Shown piece after piece: positions 31,577 through 33,699 of a DNA stretch of 33,699 bases. A program made the translations under genes and the position numbers. A model generated the notes under the pieces. That model did no database searches. It was not told the DNA's origin and saw only the letters and a list, made by a program, of their open reading frames with translations. The stretch's first letter is position 1. Each line of letters starts with the position of its first letter. Origin of the DNA: Candidatus Nitrosotalea bavarica (GTDB lineage Archaea > Thermoproteota > Nitrososphaeria > Nitrososphaerales > Nitrosopumilaceae); NCBI RefSeq assembly GCF_900167955.1, contig NZ_FUYK01000001.1, forward strand, positions 130,782-164,480, in the 5' to 3' direction.

Positions 31577-32454
31577 TTTATCACCATCGTAGATAATGCT
31601 TGACGTAGCCTTGCAACAACTCTTCCCATCTCTTCCTTGCTAGAACCATCAACCACCTCTGCCTGTCTGCCAGCTTTTCCTTTTGGAATCTTTTCTACTT
31701 TGAATACAATAGTTGGAGAACCAGCTAGTCCTATGAGTTTTGGGTCTGCTCCAAGTTGTTCTGCATTTAAAACTTTGAGGTATTGTTTGAAATTTTGTGC
31801 TCTATCGTTTGCCTCTTTTTTATATTTTTCACAAGCTAGTCTTTGTGAAGCAGTATTGAATACAGACTTGTATGAAGGGTCAATTGCGATAAAGACTGGC
31901 AGTGGAGCCTCAACCTCTTCTATAATATCATGAAATCCCTGTAGTCGAATTGAGCGTTTGGCTCTTACAGTTCTTTTTTCTACATCTACTTCATAATCAA
32001 TAACATTGCCAAGAAATGTAAACCCGAGTTTCCATGCAGTCTGCGGTCCAACTTGGCCAGTCTCTCCATCGGAGGCTCTATGTCCTGAAAATACTAGATC
32101 CATCTTTCCCTGCATCTTTTGGATTCCAGCCTTTAGTAATTCGGCAGTGCCAAGAGTATCGGCACCTGCAAAAATTCTATCGCTGAAAAGGTAAGTCTCG
32201 TCTGCATCAGATATCTGCTGTGCGCTCTGAAGAATTAAATCGGCATTTGGAGGACCCATTGTTCCTATTGATACATGTGCTCCGTATCTTACCTTTGAAT
32301 AAAATGCAGCACTTGCAGCAAGAGCACTATGTGGACCTAGAATATTTTTAGTCTCAGCTCGATTAAGAGTTCCATCTGGATTGTAACTTACATTTCCTTC
32401 CGAGAAGTCTGGCTCTAACTTGACAATTACTGCAATATTTAGAGGTGTCAACAT
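31573..32454 (-). CDS. fixA: electron transfer flavoprotein beta subunit (FixA)
   Basis: 293 residues, first gene of the operon. Seen: IAVIVKLEPDFSEGNVSYNPDGT, GPHSALAASAAF, the nucleotide-site region DETYLFSDRIFAGADTLGTAELL, VFSGHRASDGETGQVGPQTAW, and a late ETF-beta strand, APLPVFIAIDP. The C-terminal extension after 230 is longer than in common ETF-beta (about 255). Whether it binds AMP (conventional) or FAD (bifurcating, as in Fix) cannot be settled by eye. Start ATG 32454; a T/A box ATTTTAC lies about 30 bases upstream. Confidence 0.88.
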   Translation of the reverse strand: MLTPLNIAVIVKLEPDFSEGNVSYNPDGTLNRAETKNILGPHSALAASAAFYSKVRYGAHVSIGTMGPPNADLILQSAQQISDADETYLFSDRIFAGADTLGTAELLKAGIQKMQGKMDLVFSGHRASDGETGQVGPQTAWKLGFTFLGNVIDYEVDVEKRTVRAKRSIRLQGFHDIIEEVEAPLPVFIAIDPSYKSVFNTASQRLACEKYKKEANDRAQNFKQYLKVLNAEQLGADPKLIGLAGSPTIVFKVEKIPKGKAGRQAEVVDGSSKEEMGRVVARLRQALSTMVIK

Positions 32455-32619
32455 TTATCGCCTTTTGTAACTATCATAGGTAAAATGTAATTTGAAAGTT
32501 TCTTGAACACTACATAAAAATTAAAATGCTATCATTTATAGTTGCTTTAAAATATCAAGATGAAAAACATGATTGGAGTCAAGACAGAAAGATCTTAGGT
32601 TTTTGCATATGGTATGTTT

Positions 32620-32639
32620 TATGTCTAAATTATGACATA
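32620..32639. promoter_or_regulatory. inverted repeat upstream of fixA (operator candidate)
   Basis: TATGTC-TAAATTAT-GACATA: two 6-base arms with an 8-base spacer in the 228-base gap between the CxxC gene and fixA. The rest of the gap is AT-rich, with a run of eight A (32657-32664) that is a T-run on the minus strand and could end the CxxC transcript. Confidence 0.3.
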
Positions 32640-32682
32640 GGTTAAGATTGAAATAAAAAAAATTGTTTAAGCGTCTTTCAGC

Positions 32683-32823
32683 CTAAAAGCGTGCTGGGCG
32701 ATGTTTTGGTAAACATTCTTTGCAATATACTGGTCTGCCTTCTGTTGGTTTGAAAGGAACCTGTGTTTCTTTTTTACAGTCTGCACATGTAGTAGGAAAC
32801 ATTTCTCTATCTATTGACGACAT
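32683..32823 (-). CDS. CxxC-x17-CxxC zinc-ribbon protein
   Basis: 46 residues from ATG 32823. TTCADCKKETQVPFKPTEGR and PVYCKECLPKHRP give two CxxC pairs exactly 17 residues apart, the pattern of the CxxC-x17-CxxC small zinc proteins found in archaea and some bacteria. The basic tail suggests nucleic-acid contact. A longer start at 32886 is possible, but GTTAATAC (about 32847-32854, minus) is a TATA box about 27 bases before ATG 32823, and the extra 21 residues look unlike the family. T-rich sequence follows the stop. Confidence 0.8.
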   Translation of the reverse strand: MSSIDREMFPTTCADCKKETQVPFKPTEGRPVYCKECLPKHRPARF

Positions 32824-33007
32824 GGTCTTTGGTGTTAGCCCCTGTGTATTAACTGTACATGTGATAATAGGCACGCTATATACCATAAATCATAGAAAAA
32901 GTATCTAGAACCACCGATTCAAACTATTTACACTACAATAGTTGCAAGTTGTGGCTATTAGAAGTTCAAGGTATATTTCTATTATATAACTATCTCTGAA
33001 AATAGTC

Positions 33008-33646
33008 TTAGACGTTATGCTCGGAGATAGAAGATTGACCTGCAGGCATTGATGGGAATCTGTCATTGACTGCTGCCTCTGCAACTGCCGAAGCCTCTTG
33101 AAGAATCTTCTCTGATTCTTCACTTGTAGCTTCTGAGTCAATTCCAAAGTCTCCACTGTGGAATGTATCTGTCATAAGACCACCTAGCATTTCAGTCATT
33201 CCAGATAGCTCATGGTCAGCTTCAGGCATGAATTTAACAAGCGAGGATCTTAGGTTCTTCATCAAGCCTATTGTTGGCATGATAGTTACTACAGTATCTC
33301 CCAGGTCATGGAATGTGGTAAGTCTAAGCTCAATCTGCTCAAGAGCAACTCTGGCATTTCCTAAGAGTTTTGTTACTTTTCTAACTTCGGATAATTCTTT
33401 TGATAAAACCTTACTTGTAGTAATATCGTGATTTTGTGTTGCAATTACAATTCTTTTGAATAACTTTTCATCTTTTTGTTTTAGTTTTGTAATCATTCCA
33501 TCAAGTTTTCCAACTTGAGCCTGGAGTCTTTTTATTCCATTCTCTAGTCTTGGTTTTAACGCTCCTTGTGGTTTTAGTGCATCATGAAATTTTTCACCAA
33601 TGCTTGGTGTTTGTGGCTTTTGCCAGTTATTTCCAAATGATGTCAT
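33008..33646 (-). CDS. cdvB: CdvB-type ESCRT-III (Snf7) cell-division protein
   Basis: 212 residues. CdvB-family proteins polymerise at mid-cell and constrict the membrane during division, with CdvA and the ATPase CdvC. The sequence opens FGNNWQKPQTPSIGEKFHDAL. The ESCRT-III helical core follows: LKPRLENGIKRLQAQVGKLDG, EKLFKRIVIATQNHD, and ELSEVRKVTKLLGNARVALEQIELRL. The C-terminal part after 150 holds an acidic region (DSEATSEESEKILQEASAVAEA) and a Pro-containing tail that may bind the CdvC MIT domain. The start is ATG 33646, with TTAAAAA-type box GAAATTAAAA (33669-33678) 27 bases upstream; GTG 33655 is less likely. Several CdvB paralogues usually exist; which one this is cannot be told. Confidence 0.9.
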   Translation of the reverse strand: MTSFGNNWQKPQTPSIGEKFHDALKPQGALKPRLENGIKRLQAQVGKLDGMITKLKQKDEKLFKRIVIATQNHDITTSKVLSKELSEVRKVTKLLGNARVALEQIELRLTTFHDLGDTVVTIMPTIGLMKNLRSSLVKFMPEADHELSGMTEMLGGLMTDTFHSGDFGIDSEATSEESEKILQEASAVAEAAVNDRFPSMPAGQSSISEHNV

Positions 33647-33699
33647 GAATATCACTAAAATAATTGGTTTTTAATTTCAGGTGTGAAATACGGTTCACA

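Noticed and set aside
32527-32646. 39-codon plus-strand frame in the gap upstream of fixA
   Set aside because: The T/A box is only about 12 bases from the ATG, the codons look random, and it overlaps the likely terminator and dyad; nothing supports expression.

Overview
The window looks like a chromosomal segment of an ammonia-oxidising-type archaeon of the Nitrososphaerota (Thaumarchaeota), probably a low-GC lineage related to Nitrosopumilus, Nitrosarchaeum or Nitrosotenuis. The basis is an ESCRT-III/CdvB division protein, archaeal uS11, PDCD5-type DNA-binding protein, RtcB ligase, a tRNA-Trp interrupted by introns with an archaeal bulge-helix-bulge splice motif, and many genes with a TATA-like box about 23-30 bases before the start codon and no leader. 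The genus is inference.

Layout. 1-2.8 kb: tRNA-Cys, an AIPR-family defence gene with a nuclease-like N-terminus, a tRNA-like RNA on the minus strand, a tiny zinc protein and a YkgJ-type cysteine-cluster protein. 2.9-6.9 kb: a winged-helix regulator, a 32-residue mini-gene, tRNA-Thr and glmM-thiL fired from what looks like one palindromic TATA box, and an exported cupredoxin that lacks the copper cysteine. 6.9-12.2 kb: uS11, rtcB-PDCD5, a 45-residue mini-gene, purB, and a stand-alone asparagine-synthase-like domain. 12.2-15.7 kb: a pterin pair (4a-carbinolamine dehydratase, then a PTPS fused to an extra N-terminal domain) that runs directly into valS. 15.7-19.5 kb: a VOC protein, an exported PepSY-like protein, a coiled-coil protein, and a zinc-free MDR oxidoreductase. 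19.5-24.1 kb (minus): aconitase, pdxST and a membrane-anchored protein. 24.1-27.7 kb: tRNA-Trp with two introns, several unknown small proteins, an Lrp/AsnC effector domain, a structured intergenic RNA candidate, and a CheY-like receiver broken by a one-base shift at a run of eight A. 27.7-33.7 kb: a Rel/Spo-like HD hydrolase, a fixA-fixB-fixCX electron-transfer operon, a CxxC-x17-CxxC protein, and CdvB.

Most of the content is core metabolism: cofactors (PLP, thiamine, pterin), purines, aminosugars, TCA/carbon flow, tRNA maturation and charging, and cell division. Genes are compact and often convergent, and several pairs interlock their stop codons. The less ordinary content is the AIPR locus beside tRNA-Cys with a tRNA-like RNA behind it, the two-intron tRNA-Trp, the structured intergenic element at 26.28-26.43 kb, the frameshifted receiver, the PTPS fusion and a series of very small genes. 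I saw no CRISPR array, transposase or rRNA. Promoter calls rest on box sequence and spacing read by eye; all family assignments are from motif recognition without database search.
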